From positions 1 through 64,000 of the forward strand of contig NZ_CP130702.1 in the NCBI RefSeq assembly GCF_030553075.1: a DNA stretch of 64,000 nt, written 5' to 3'. This document shows, one piece after another, positions 45,049 through 53,358 of this stretch. A program made the position numbers and the translations under genes. How positions within the stretch are numbered: position 1 is the first letter of the stretch; the number at the start of each line of letters is the position of its first letter. The notes under the pieces were generated by a model, which had not been told where the DNA came from, did not search any database, and saw nothing but the letters and a program-made list of their open reading frames with translations. Source of the stretch: Halomonas sp. I5-271120 (GTDB lineage Bacteria > Pseudomonadota > Gammaproteobacteria > Pseudomonadales > Halomonadaceae).

Positions 45049-45471
45049 ATGAGCCTAAAAACGACCGATAGCGATGCCGACTTCATCGCAGCCGCCCGTG
45101 AGCAGTATCAGGATGACGGCACCCTCGAGGTGGATCACGGAGCCGCCGTGTCGCGTGGCGACGACCCCGGCCACTACGTCCAGGCATGGGTCTGGGTCGA
45201 CGCGGAATACCCGACCGACGAAGAGCTGGAGGCGATGGACGCGGCCAACGAGGTGCAAGAGCAAGAGCGCCAGCAACTTGTCGAGCGACTGATCGAGGAC
45301 GACATCACCAACATCCGCCAGATGCTACTCGAGGATGACGACAGCTATCTGCGCTCCATCCTGCGCCACGGTGAAAAAGGGCTCGGGGCCACCGATGTTG
45401 ATGCACTGCGTCGCTTGGCCCAGGGGCGCGGCCTGATCAATGAGACGGACGACAGCGAGGAAGCCGCATGA
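45049..45471 (+). CDS. Acidic operon protein 1 (140 aa)
   Basis: The first gene of a nine-gene run. The product is very acidic (TDEELEAMDAANEVQEQERQQLVERLIEDD) with a C-terminal segment DDSYLRSILRHGEKGLGATDVDALRRL that resembles one in the gene at 47661 (DSGFLRSVLQ). GAGG lies 8 nt before the ATG. It is divergent from umuDC (the shared 230-bp region includes the SOS box). Its stop overlaps the next start. No family is recognised. Confidence 0.7.
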   Translation: MSLKTTDSDADFIAAAREQYQDDGTLEVDHGAAVSRGDDPGHYVQAWVWVDAEYPTDEELEAMDAANEVQEQERQQLVERLIEDDITNIRQMLLEDDDSYLRSILRHGEKGLGATDVDALRRLAQGRGLINETDDSEEAA

Positions 45472-46151
45472 TGCATGCCACGACTCATTCGCCGCGACCG
45501 ACAACAACCGAGCAGGACAACACCATGGATTTCTCCCTGACGCTGAACGGCACCATCGACCCGACCGGCGCCGATCCGGACGGCCCCCCAATGACCGAGG
45601 CAGAGCTGCGCGAAAACCTCGAGAGCGCCGTGCTGAAGATGATGGGAGAGGGACTGATCACTCGAGCGACCTCCGGTGCTCTTGAGCGCTATGAGCCAGA
45701 GGTGAAGATCGCGAGTAATACAGACACCAAGAACATCAACTTCACTATGACTCTGACCGGCACCATTGACCCAACTGGCGCCGCGTCAGGTGGCTCGCCG
45801 ATGACCAGGGCAGAGCTTCGCCTAAACCTCGAGAGAGCGATCCTGGTGGTGATGGGGGACGGTCTGATTACCCGCGCCACGTCCGGCACCCTTGAACGCT
45901 ATGAGCCACAAGTGATGATCGCTAATCCTTCCCAGCGAACTGCCGAGATCACAAGCATCGACCAGATTCGTGACGGCGACGAAGCCACGTCCTTTGCCCT
46001 AGATGGCCTTGTCCATGATGCCGCCTCTGAGATGGCGAGCAACGCCAACAATGGGGGTGCCCGAGAGCAGGTGGAGTTTCTCCGCACCCTGGCGGGCTGG
46101 GATGACGACGCCATCATCAAGGCGTTCAACGACGCATCGGAAGAGGGCTGA
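45468..46151 (+). CDS. Acidic operon protein 2, tandem-repeat protein (227 aa)
   Basis: Two copies of a ~65-residue unit make up the first two thirds. Each has the order LTLNGTIDPTGADPDGPPMT / LTGTIDPTGAASGGSPMT, then AELRENLESAVLKMMGEGLITRATSGALERYEP (second copy AELRLNLERAILVVMGDGLITRATSGTLERYEP). A third, different helical part follows. The high identity suggests a recent duplication. The start at 45468 overlaps the previous stop; an ATG at 45525 (MDFSLTLN) begins exactly at the first repeat. Function unknown. Confidence 0.7.
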   Translation: MMHATTHSPRPTTTEQDNTMDFSLTLNGTIDPTGADPDGPPMTEAELRENLESAVLKMMGEGLITRATSGALERYEPEVKIASNTDTKNINFTMTLTGTIDPTGAASGGSPMTRAELRLNLERAILVVMGDGLITRATSGTLERYEPQVMIANPSQRTAEITSIDQIRDGDEATSFALDGLVHDAASEMASNANNGGAREQVEFLRTLAGWDDDAIIKAFNDASEEG

Positions 46152-46154
46152 TTC

Positions 46155-46424
46155 ATGGCAAGCCAACACGAAAACATGACGCAGGCCACCACCGGCCTGA
46201 TCGCGGGAGGCACCTCGGGAATGCGGGGCGAAGCCGCACTGGCTCAAGACCTCCTGATGCTGGCCATCGCTCACATGCCGCAAGACAAGCTGGAGCAATG
46301 GGGCAGCAGCGTCCTCAGTGAGATAGAAGACGGCTGCTCGCCTATCGCCGATGCCCTCGATGCAGATGATGCCGAGGACGTGGTGATGGCCTTCCGGAAA
46401 GCCGTGAACAAGGAGGCAGCATGA
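46155..46424 (+). CDS. Acidic operon protein 3 (89 aa)
   Basis: GAGGG lies 7 nt before the ATG. The product is helical and acidic at its C-terminus (IADALDADDAEDVVMAFRKAVNKEAA). It overlaps the next gene by 4 nt. No family is recognised. Confidence 0.62.
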   Translation: MASQHENMTQATTGLIAGGTSGMRGEAALAQDLLMLAIAHMPQDKLEQWGSSVLSEIEDGCSPIADALDADDAEDVVMAFRKAVNKEAA

Positions 46425-46627
46425 GTCACGACGCCTGGGAGTGCGCCAATCACATGCACCTGAACGAGGGCGACGACATCTGCGCTCGTTGCGGGACCGA
46501 CCTGAACCCGGCATCTCCAACGCCGGAGCAGAAGCGGGCATGGGTCGAGGCAGTGAATGCGAACAGAACCGAGCTGGGCCTGTGGGAGTGGGTCGCCGAA
46601 GAATACGACGAAGAGGATGCGGCATGA
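46421..46627 (+). CDS. Acidic operon protein 4, zinc-ribbon-like (68 aa)
   Basis: AAGGAGG lies 4 nt upstream. WECANHMHLNEGDDICARCGTDL suggests a Cys/His metal site of the form C-x(3)-H-x(9)-C-x(2)-C. The tail is acidic (EWVAEEYDEEDAA). Both ends overlap neighbours by 4 nt. No family is recognised. Confidence 0.62.
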   Translation: MSHDAWECANHMHLNEGDDICARCGTDLNPASPTPEQKRAWVEAVNANRTELGLWEWVAEEYDEEDAA

Positions 46628-47160
46628 GTGAACGAAGCGACCACATCGAGGGCAACGCCGCAGCACAAGGGCTCGGAGCCTTGATCCAGACCCAAGTCCT
46701 TGCGCCGTGCTGCGAGCTGTTCAGGCACCTGGAGACAGACGGCTATATCGACGCGCTCGAGGATGAGCTGAGCATGGTGCGCTCGGCGCCGGATTTGTCC
46801 GAGCCGCCTGAGGGCTATGCGGTGATCGAACACGATCCCGACAATCATCATGGCGAGCGTTGCTGGGTGTTCGATACCCCCGGCGACGACTGGAAGCCCG
46901 AGAATGGCGAGTTTGCCTCCGAGCGTCAGGCTATCGCTGGCGCGTGGCACCACTGGTGGGAAGTCCATGGCGAGGAACCGCCGCGCAAGGAGTCCGTCGA
47001 GCGGTGGCTCGTGACAGAAGCCCTGGCCAATCGTCTCGCTGCCAAGGGGGAGCCGGTGGGCAAAGTCCTCGGACAGTGGATGTGGGGCCGCACGGACTGT
47101 GGTGAGTTGCACCACGACGCGACACTGCAAGCCATCGCCAACCAGGAGAATGGATCATGA
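46624..47160 (+). CDS. Acidic operon protein 5 (178 aa)
   Basis: The start overlaps the previous stop (ATGA). The N-terminal 60 residues are helical with LETDGYIDALEDELSMV; the middle has PPEGYAVIEHDPDNHHGERCWVFDTPGDDWKPENGEF and then AGAWHHWWEVHGEEPPRKESVERWL. Trp/His-rich and acidic. No family is recognised. Confidence 0.65.
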   Translation: MSERSDHIEGNAAAQGLGALIQTQVLAPCCELFRHLETDGYIDALEDELSMVRSAPDLSEPPEGYAVIEHDPDNHHGERCWVFDTPGDDWKPENGEFASERQAIAGAWHHWWEVHGEEPPRKESVERWLVTEALANRLAAKGEPVGKVLGQWMWGRTDCGELHHDATLQAIANQENGS

Positions 47161-47657
47161 CGATAGTCAGCGAAAAGGCGGTCGCAGAAGGACTGTCGCT
47201 GGGTGCCATCCTCGGGGACAGTCGCAACCAACCCCTGCTGCGGACCGCAGCGGCGCTGATTGGTGATGGCGCGGGACAAGAGATCGAGGCCAGCGCCGAG
47301 TATGCCCGAGGGCAGGTAGAGCTGATCAGCGATCTCCTGGGGATTCCAGCCGAGCGCCGGGCTGACGTGCTCGAGCACCTCAAGGGAATGGCAGGTGCCG
47401 AACCGATGACCGTGCAGCAGGCCACACACACCGATCCCGCTGGCGCCAGCTACCTCCTGAGGCTGACACCACAGCAGCTCGATGATGCGAAGGCCCTGGT
47501 GGATCGCGGCTTGGAGGACGTGGATCGCTACCTCAGCGAAGGCGACCTTGTAGCTGATGGGTACGAGCCCGACGAGATCGAGAATCTGCGTGACCTGGAA
47601 GCTCGGCGAGGTTCTGACGTTCAGGTGGCATTGGCGCAAGCGGACAAGGGGGACTGA
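47157..47657 (+). CDS. Acidic operon protein 6 (166 aa)
   Basis: GGAG lies 9 nt before the ATG, which overlaps the previous stop. It is helical throughout (RRADVLEHLKGMAG, LTPQQLDDAKALVDRGLEDVDRYL) with an acidic C-terminus. No membrane segment and no recognised family. Confidence 0.62.
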   Translation: MTIVSEKAVAEGLSLGAILGDSRNQPLLRTAAALIGDGAGQEIEASAEYARGQVELISDLLGIPAERRADVLEHLKGMAGAEPMTVQQATHTDPAGASYLLRLTPQQLDDAKALVDRGLEDVDRYLSEGDLVADGYEPDEIENLRDLEARRGSDVQVALAQADKGD

Positions 47658-47660
47658 CCC

Positions 47661-48026
47661 ATGAGCGATACCACCGAACTGTTTGCCCGCTACGCTCAGC
47701 GCAAAGTAGACACCATGGGCATTGAGGACATCATCAAAGATGTGAAGGCCAGGATCGAATTCGATCTGGCCGAGATGCCGACAGAAGAGGCACTCGAGAC
47801 GATCAAAGCTAATGGGTTTGAAACCATGCTTGCGGGCCAGGAGAAGTGTCCCATGCCCGTAGAAGAACGGCGACAGGCCATCGTGGACGACTGGTACGAC
47901 ACCTGTCTGTCGGACAGCGGCTTCCTGCGCTCCGTCCTTCAGGATCGGGTAGCCACGATGACCGAGGCTGAAGTGGCTGAAGCCTACTCTGACGCCGGGC
48001 TCGGGAGTAATGACCATGACTATTGA
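47661..48026 (+). CDS. Acidic operon protein 7 (121 aa)
   Basis: The start has a GGGGG site. The segment WYDTCLSDSGFLRSVLQDRVATMTEAEVAEAY resembles the C-terminal part of operon protein 1 (SYLRSILRHGEKGLGATDVDALRRL), suggesting a shared small domain. It overlaps the next gene by 11 nt. No family is recognised. Confidence 0.62.
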   Translation: MSDTTELFARYAQRKVDTMGIEDIIKDVKARIEFDLAEMPTEEALETIKANGFETMLAGQEKCPMPVEERRQAIVDDWYDTCLSDSGFLRSVLQDRVATMTEAEVAEAYSDAGLGSNDHDY

Positions 48027-48285
48027 GAGCAAAACCATGGCCGTGATCAGTACCAGCCACATTCCCGAGGATGAAGCGGAAGAACTGACCGAGGCCATTC
48101 GCCAGGACGCGATCCATGGCGCCATGCAGCGGGCAGATGGGTGGCTGCTGCGCACGAAACGACACATCAGCGACCTCCCGGCCATCAGCCATATCCTCGG
48201 CTACCTGGATGCCAAGGGCTTTGACTGGGTGCTCTTCGACAAAGACGCCGACCCGTGCCCCGAACTGACCATTGACGGACATTAA
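48016..48285 (+). CDS. Acidic operon protein 8 (89 aa)
   Basis: The ATG at 48016 has GGGAG 9 nt upstream; an ATG at 48010 is in frame. The product contains EDEAEELTEAIRQDAIHGAMQRADGWLL and a Cys-containing acidic end. It overlaps the previous gene. No family is recognised. Confidence 0.6.
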   Translation: MTIESKTMAVISTSHIPEDEAEELTEAIRQDAIHGAMQRADGWLLRTKRHISDLPAISHILGYLDAKGFDWVLFDKDADPCPELTIDGH

Positions 48286-48295
48286 GGACGACACC

Positions 48296-48478
48296 ATGAC
48301 CGCAAGCGAATTCGATCAACATCCCGAACTGGGCACGGACTTCTGGGGTGAGCATCCAGAGCATCCCCTGGACGTATGGCAGAGTGAGGTGGCCGACGAC
48401 GATACCCGGCTGGGCTACTGGGCGTGGGTTTTGGTGAGGATCGAACAGGAAGAGGAAGACGAAGAATCGGAAGGGTGA
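48296..48478 (+). CDS. Acidic operon protein 9 (60 aa)
   Basis: AAGGA lies 7 nt before the ATG. The product is small and acidic, with Trp residues (GTDFWGEHPEHPLDVW, LGYWAWVLV) and a Glu-rich tail. It is the last gene before a hairpin at 48507. No family is recognised. Confidence 0.58.
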   Translation: MTASEFDQHPELGTDFWGEHPEHPLDVWQSEVADDDTRLGYWAWVLVRIEQEEEDEESEG

Positions 48479-48506
48479 TCCCGTCCACCTGAGCCTTCGA
48501 TCATCC

Positions 48507-48535
48507 GGCCACCACCCCGACAGAGGGTGGTGGCC
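48507..48535 (+). terminator. Hairpin at the end of the acidic operon
   Basis: GGCCACCACCC-cgacaga-GGGTGGTGGCC, an 11-bp stem right after the last operon gene. No T-run follows. Confidence 0.6.
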
Positions 48536-48562
48536 ATTCATGCATAGCAAGGACGATCTCCG

Positions 48563-48793
48563 ATGGCACCGGAACGAGCATATCTATGGTTCAAACGCAG
48601 TTGCTGGCTACTCGCGACCTTTCTCCTGGCCACGATGGCCTGCCTTGTCTTCGACTGGCCCTCTCACTGGATTGCCGTGGTCGCCTCATTCACCTTCGCA
48701 GAGGTCACACGCCGCATCGCGGCAGAATCTCGCCCTGAGGTGTCCCTGCGCTGGCGCGATGTGCTGGGCCATCTTTTTGATCGGGGCCGCTGA
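48563..48793 (+). CDS. Small membrane protein, two spans (76 aa)
   Basis: AAGGA lies about 9 nt upstream. The N-terminal half is hydrophobic (LLATFLLATMACLVF, WIAVVASFTF) with a basic C-terminal tail. An overlapping frame from 48540 is longer but lacks a ribosome site and is rejected. It is followed directly by the DUF2939 gene. Confidence 0.55.
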   Translation: MAPERAYLWFKRSCWLLATFLLATMACLVFDWPSHWIAVVASFTFAEVTRRIAAESRPEVSLRWRDVLGHLFDRGR

Positions 48794-48871
48794 GCAAAGC
48801 CCATGACGTTGCTGGCCGGGGGCGATACCCTGAGCCCCGCAACTTCACCCCCTGACATGGATGTGATGTAC

Positions 48872-49447
48872 ATGAAGAAGACCCTGGCCGTGATTGGCCT
48901 GACGTCGGTGGTCGCCATCGCCGGTAGCCCCTACCTGACCAGCTATCAGATGAAGAGCGCTGCCGATGCGCGGGACGGCGAGGCCCTGGCCAAGCACGTC
49001 AACTTTCCCGAGTTGCGGCAGAACCTGAAAGACCAGATCAACCTCATGATCGCCGAACGCGCCGAGCAGGAAGTCGGTACCAATCATGGTGCCATCGCCA
49101 TGCTGGGGGCGGCCGTGGGTAGTCTGCTGACGGACAAGCTGGTGGAGTCCTATGTCACCCCTACGGCTCTGGCAGCGAAGCTGGATGGTCGTCCTGAGGG
49201 GGCCTCGTCTGCCGGAGAGCCGTCGAGAGAGCAGGGCACAGGTAAGCCCGGCGAGGAAGAGGAGGACGGCCTGCTGCCCGACAGCCCGTTCGGCGACGCC
49301 AGCCTGGGCTATGACGCATGGGATGAGTTCCATATCGTCGTGCACAACGATGACGGCGAGCCCCTGACATTCGTGTTGCACCGTCACATGGGAGTCTTCT
49401 GGGAGCTGACCAACATCGTGATCCCCTCGGCCGCACTGAGGGGCTGA
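48872..49447 (+). CDS. DUF2939-family protein
   Basis: The protein starts MKKTLAVIGLTSVVAIAGSPYLTSYQMKSAADARDGEALAKHVNFPELRQNL, a textbook DUF2939 opening: an N-terminal membrane anchor followed by 'ArDaxaLaxhVdFpalR'. The remaining part is periplasmic or membrane-associated, with a disordered Glu/Ser linker and a C-terminal beta region. Upstream in-frame starts exist (48803 onward), but MKKTL fits the family best. Function of the family is unknown. Confidence 0.72.
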   Translation: MKKTLAVIGLTSVVAIAGSPYLTSYQMKSAADARDGEALAKHVNFPELRQNLKDQINLMIAERAEQEVGTNHGAIAMLGAAVGSLLTDKLVESYVTPTALAAKLDGRPEGASSAGEPSREQGTGKPGEEEEDGLLPDSPFGDASLGYDAWDEFHIVVHNDDGEPLTFVLHRHMGVFWELTNIVIPSAALRG

Positions 49448-49481
49448 AGCGGCGAGGGCCGTTGCTGATAGGGAACGAGAA

Positions 49482-49504
49482 GAGGCCGGGGATTCCCCGG
49501 CCTC
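49482..49504. terminator. Terminator between convergent genes
   Basis: GAGGCCGGGG-att-CCCCGGCCTC, a 10-bp perfect stem, 34 bp after the DUF2939 stop and just before the convergent small gene. A short T-rich stretch follows. Confidence 0.78.
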
Positions 49505-49513
49505 AGTGCTTTC

Positions 49514-49717
49514 TTAGCGGCGACACCGACATTGCGCCAGGTCGCCTACGGCATGCAGAGGCATGGTCTTTCGCTTGAAGCCTCGCTGCACCAGCTGGCC
49601 TAGCTCCACGCTATCTTTTCTGTCCATGAACCGCTTGATGACAGTCATCCCCGATCCATCGCACGAAGGGCATTGTGCAATCACCACAGCTTCGTCGGGG
49701 CTTACCACTGGTTGCAT
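49514..49717 (-). CDS. Zinc-ribbon-like small protein (67 aa)
   Basis: The product has CPSCDGSGM near residue 16, a DnaJ-like CxxCxGxG half-motif, and CRCRR at the C-terminus, so a four-Cys metal site is likely. A TAGG site precedes the start. Similar Cys-rich proteins are seen among phage and plasmid regulators, but no family is assigned. It lies between a terminator and the lipoprotein gene. Confidence 0.5.
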   Translation of the reverse strand: MQPVVSPDEAVVIAQCPSCDGSGMTVIKRFMDRKDSVELGQLVQRGFKRKTMPLHAVGDLAQCRCRR

Positions 49718-49783
49718 TATCTGTACTACCTACGTTGTCAGAAGCCCTCGATCCCCATGATCGAGGGCATGGAACGGAAACGG

Positions 49784-50233
49784 TTAAGGACGGCGGTCTG
49801 ATTCCAGTACGTGTACCACTGTCTTGTGCCAGGGCAGCAGGTCATGGGTGTCGGGCAGCCCGCACGACTTCCGCTCGGCGACCGACATCACGGCCTCGTA
49901 GCGACCCCAGCCCAGGACGAAGGCGTCATAGACGGTCATCTCGGGGTTGATCGTCAGCCCCCGGTCCTCGAATGCCTCAAGCCCATGGCCGACAGGCGCA
50001 TCCCAATACTGGTCTCTGCCATCCATTACCGGAGTCAAACTGGCCACCATGTCGCCGTAGATATCGCGATGGGCGTCCAGGGCGTTGCAGTCGAGCCCTT
50101 CATAGGCGATGGGCGAGACATAGGCGGGCATCGGCGGATCAGGAATCCAGAAGCCCTGGCCGGTGATGGCGCAGCCAGACAAGCCGAGCAGTGCAATGCC
50201 AGCTGCGCTGGCGCGAAGAAGGTGTTTCATCAT
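49784..50233 (-). CDS. Putative lipoprotein (149 aa)
   Basis: The N-terminus MMKHLLRASAAGIALLGLSGC is a lipoprotein signal with lipobox LSGC (Cys21). The mature part is about 129 residues, with two more Cys. It is the last gene of a four-gene minus-strand operon (54090-49784); its start overlaps the stop of the PEGA gene (TAATG). No family is recognised. Confidence 0.7.
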   Translation of the reverse strand: MMKHLLRASAAGIALLGLSGCAITGQGFWIPDPPMPAYVSPIAYEGLDCNALDAHRDIYGDMVASLTPVMDGRDQYWDAPVGHGLEAFEDRGLTINPEMTVYDAFVLGWGRYEAVMSVAERKSCGLPDTHDLLPWHKTVVHVLESDRRP

Positions 50234-51228
50234 TACAGCTCCGAGATTGCCTGGCAGACAGATGTTTCCACTTCATCCAGCTTGAACCCTGTTCCCTTAG
50301 GGATGCGCACATACTGGGTGTAAGTGACGGTGTCGTTGGGACCGTCTTCGAGGCCATAGTGAAGTTTCAGTCGTCCATCCGACATGTTCGCCTCGCGATT
50401 CTGGGCGATATCCTCCTTGGTGAGGACGCGAGGCTGATATCCCGAGATATACGCGTAGTGGTTCCCCATCTCGGTCGTTACGTCCCGGATGTAGTTCTGC
50501 TCATCCAGGTAGGTCGCCAGTGAGGAGTAGACCTCATAGAGCGAGGTGTCCGGCAGGCTGAGCTCGACCCGAAGCTGGGTGCCGTAGTCGGTCAGGGGAT
50601 GGCCCCCTTTGTAGATGTGGTCGATCCGGCAGGGAAAGCCGTCGCGCTTGGCGAGGTCCACATTCAGGGCGGTCTGGCGGCTGTCCACGCTGATGGGGAA
50701 TCGCTGCGTCCGGTATCCCGGTTTGCTGACCTCGATGTCGTAGCGCCCATAGTCCAGCCGGATGCCATCACGATATTTCGGGCCTATGTTCATGATCCGG
50801 ACACGGGCATCGGAAGGCTCAGTGAACACCGTGAGGCGTGTTGCCGTGGGCGCCTGCTGGCGCTTGCGGCTGACACGCTGGCTGGTGGCGGAACGGGATG
50901 AGCCGGATAGAGCCTGTGTGAGCTCTCGAAGGGAGGAGGCATTGCCACCAGAGGAAGTGTCGGCCGAGACCATGCGCACCCCCCTGCGAGCCGTGGTGGA
51001 GGCACTATCCAATGATCGCTTGAGGTCTGTCCGCGATGCTGGCGCATTGCTGGCGAGCGTCCGACGCTCCCCCTCCATCGAAGTCAGTTCTCCTGATTCA
51101 TAGGCGTCCTGGTAGGCGCGATCAGTCTTGATCGAGATGGTGTCGACTACGGACGAGCCCAGCAGGATGGGGCCTGCGACCAACGCCAGCGTTCGTGATT
51201 TCTTTCGTGGCAGCATCATATGTCTCAC
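50233..51228 (-). CDS. PEGA-domain envelope protein
   Basis: The 331-aa product has an N-terminal signal or anchor (SRTLALVAGPILLGSSVV), a Ser/Arg-rich disordered part (about 60-120) and a PEGA-type beta domain, seen in LTVFTEPSDARVRIMNIGPKYRDGIRLDYGRYDIEVSKPGYRTQ (about 130-175). PEGA domains occur in surface-associated proteins. The start codon is GTG, overlapping the stop of the large membrane gene (GTGA); ATGs three and four codons later are possible. It sits in the operon with that membrane protein, so a shared envelope complex is likely but unproven. Confidence 0.75.
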   Translation of the reverse strand: MRHMMLPRKKSRTLALVAGPILLGSSVVDTISIKTDRAYQDAYESGELTSMEGERRTLASNAPASRTDLKRSLDSASTTARRGVRMVSADTSSGGNASSLRELTQALSGSSRSATSQRVSRKRQQAPTATRLTVFTEPSDARVRIMNIGPKYRDGIRLDYGRYDIEVSKPGYRTQRFPISVDSRQTALNVDLAKRDGFPCRIDHIYKGGHPLTDYGTQLRVELSLPDTSLYEVYSSLATYLDEQNYIRDVTTEMGNHYAYISGYQPRVLTKEDIAQNREANMSDGRLKLHYGLEDGPNDTVTYTQYVRIPKGTGFKLDEVETSVCQAISEL

Positions 51229-53294
51229 AGTACCTGCGGGTAGTTGTATTCGTTGAGTGGCTCGCGACGATCAAGGCCAAACGGTTGCAGGATCGCTTCA
51301 CCGATCTGGTAGAACACCGGTTCTGCTGCGAAGACCCACTTGGTTGCGGTAGACCATTGCGGTGCGCGCTCATCCAAAATGGCGAGGCTGGTTTGAGCCC
51401 CTGGCGACATGGTGTCGCGATCCTTCACAATCGGGAAGATAAGCAACGACGCCAGACCCGCCGCGAACACGAGCTGCGCCACGAGGCGATAGTCACACCT
51501 TCCTTGGGTTCGGGCGTGCACGACCTCGTTGATCATCAGCGGAAGCTTGAGCAGAGCAACCAAGGAGAAGAACAGACTCAAGCCGAGCACGATGGGTGGA
51601 ACCACCGTGGCACGGTAGTAGTCTTCACCCTTCTCGATAACCGAGTGACGCTCTCGCCTACCCAGTTCAACGGTTTCCCTCAAATCCTCGAGATATACTT
51701 CTCGTTCGCCTTCAAAATTGGAGGGAGTGAGTTGGTACTCCCGCCAGAGACGCCGTTGCTCGTCGCGCATGACATCCGAAAGCACGTTGCGGGTGAAGTC
51801 ACTTTTAGACATACCGGGCCGCACTCTGGGGGAGTAATACCCACTCTTGGAACGAATGAGTTTTTCTACGCCGGGATCAGCGAAAAACTGACTGGCTGGA
51901 AGCCCAGGCAATAACTTGCTGAACGATTGGTTGCCGGGCACTGCATCGGCGAAGGCGTCTCGCCATTCGGAGGCAACCTCTCGTTGTTTGGCTTCATTGA
52001 TATAGCGCCTGACGACGGCGTGGCGACCACGGAATTCTGAGTCGAAACTTCTCGAGATATAAAGTCCTGTTTTCTCTTCAATCTGCTCGCGTACACGCTT
52101 ACCTGTCAGAGGGTCGTTCAGGAAATCCTGATAGGAGCGAAGATCGAAGGAGTAGCCACTCTCGGGATCAACGTATTGATCATATCCCCCCCAGTCATGA
52201 AGGGTGCGCAGATAATCCGCCTGGCTGGGCACGCAGGTACGACCCGCGCGGCCTGGGCCACCACAAACCATGGCATGGATGTTCAGCTTGTCATACGGCT
52301 TGCTAGGTTGTGTGGAGTAGACGCTTTGCGTGATCTGGCGAAGATAGCCATCGGTATCCTCCAGGCTGTCAGCCGACTCCAGGTTGGCCACGGTAAAGCG
52401 TGCAGGGTTATTAGCCATGTGGCTACGCACCTTAGACGCGAGCACTGCAGACACATGATCATACAGTCGATCCGCATCCTTGCGAGACCTAGCAACAGAG
52501 CGCTGGACATCGGGCCATTTATTCCGCAGCTCCTGACGGATAGGGTTCCAGACTCGATTGAATTCGCTATTGGTGATCCTCTGCATCTGGTCGCTTACGG
52601 ACGTGCTGCTTTCTTGATACAAACGCCAAAGGTTTTTCAGCTCATCGTTATACTCGAGATAACTATCATAAGCATCGTGCCTTTTGTGCAAGGTATGCAG
52701 CTTAACAAGACCAAAAATCGTCGGCTGGATACTACTTCCCTGACGAAAGTCCTCAATAACCTCAGGTACTGTCAGAAGGGCGGGGCCGGCCATGACATGG
52801 TATGTCATGCGAGCGGGATCACTTGGGTCATCATCTGGTTCGAGTTTCATACCCAGAATATCGACGATACCTGCCCCCTCGGCACGCTTGAGAAGGTTGA
52901 TATGACCAGCCACCCATCGCTCTTTACCATTCGATGAATCGACAAGAAAAGAGTTGATCAAGGCATTAGAGCCGACAAAGAAAGCAGGCCCCACGGTTGC
53001 AAGTACAAGAAAAGCACGAGCGGCTGCAGTGCTCGTAGAAAATGGCGTGGATTTTGGTTTTAAGCGTACAAAGCCAAGCACGAAGAGAGAGCAACCGATA
53101 CTGCCGAGCACCCGGCCGATGATCTCTACGACCTTGAATTCATCTGGATCGAGAACCAAGCCACTCGCGGAGTTGAGAAGAGCCGCGTTCCAGGCAAATT
53201 CAGCGATGATGTAAATCAGAGTGATGATGAGGAGCGCAGTGCTCCATCGTTTATATTCCCTATGCTCATTGAGGGTTTCCAGGGGTGGTCGCAT
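51225..53294 (-). CDS. Large membrane protein with long extracytoplasmic domain (type 2)
   Basis: The 689-aa protein has hydrophobic segments at about residues 18-40, 58-80 and 95-115, a soluble region of about 430 residues and two more spans near 562-590 and 605-625. It contains SIQPTIFGLVKLH, similar to LRPTLFGMRRLY in the 683-aa protein at 32919. Length and topology also agree, so I take them as distant paralogs. I moved the start to the ATG at 53294 (AAGGA 7 nt upstream), because the longer frame would overlap the preceding gene. It is coupled to the PEGA gene. No family is recognised. Confidence 0.72.
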   Translation of the reverse strand: MRPPLETLNEHREYKRWSTALLIITLIYIIAEFAWNAALLNSASGLVLDPDEFKVVEIIGRVLGSIGCSLFVLGFVRLKPKSTPFSTSTAAARAFLVLATVGPAFFVGSNALINSFLVDSSNGKERWVAGHINLLKRAEGAGIVDILGMKLEPDDDPSDPARMTYHVMAGPALLTVPEVIEDFRQGSSIQPTIFGLVKLHTLHKRHDAYDSYLEYNDELKNLWRLYQESSTSVSDQMQRITNSEFNRVWNPIRQELRNKWPDVQRSVARSRKDADRLYDHVSAVLASKVRSHMANNPARFTVANLESADSLEDTDGYLRQITQSVYSTQPSKPYDKLNIHAMVCGGPGRAGRTCVPSQADYLRTLHDWGGYDQYVDPESGYSFDLRSYQDFLNDPLTGKRVREQIEEKTGLYISRSFDSEFRGRHAVVRRYINEAKQREVASEWRDAFADAVPGNQSFSKLLPGLPASQFFADPGVEKLIRSKSGYYSPRVRPGMSKSDFTRNVLSDVMRDEQRRLWREYQLTPSNFEGEREVYLEDLRETVELGRRERHSVIEKGEDYYRATVVPPIVLGLSLFFSLVALLKLPLMINEVVHARTQGRCDYRLVAQLVFAAGLASLLIFPIVKDRDTMSPGAQTSLAILDERAPQWSTATKWVFAAEPVFYQIGEAILQPFGLDRREPLNEYNYPQVL

Positions 53295-53358
53295 GCGACG
53301 TTCCTTGTCCTTTGGGGTGAGAGGAGGCCATGGCAGGCATGGCTGCCATGGCAAGAGT

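Noticed and set aside
48540..48806. An 88-aa frame overlapping the small membrane protein at 48563
   Set aside because: It lacks a ribosome site and gives an unnatural Ser/Pro/Arg composition; the overlapping frame gives a proper membrane protein.
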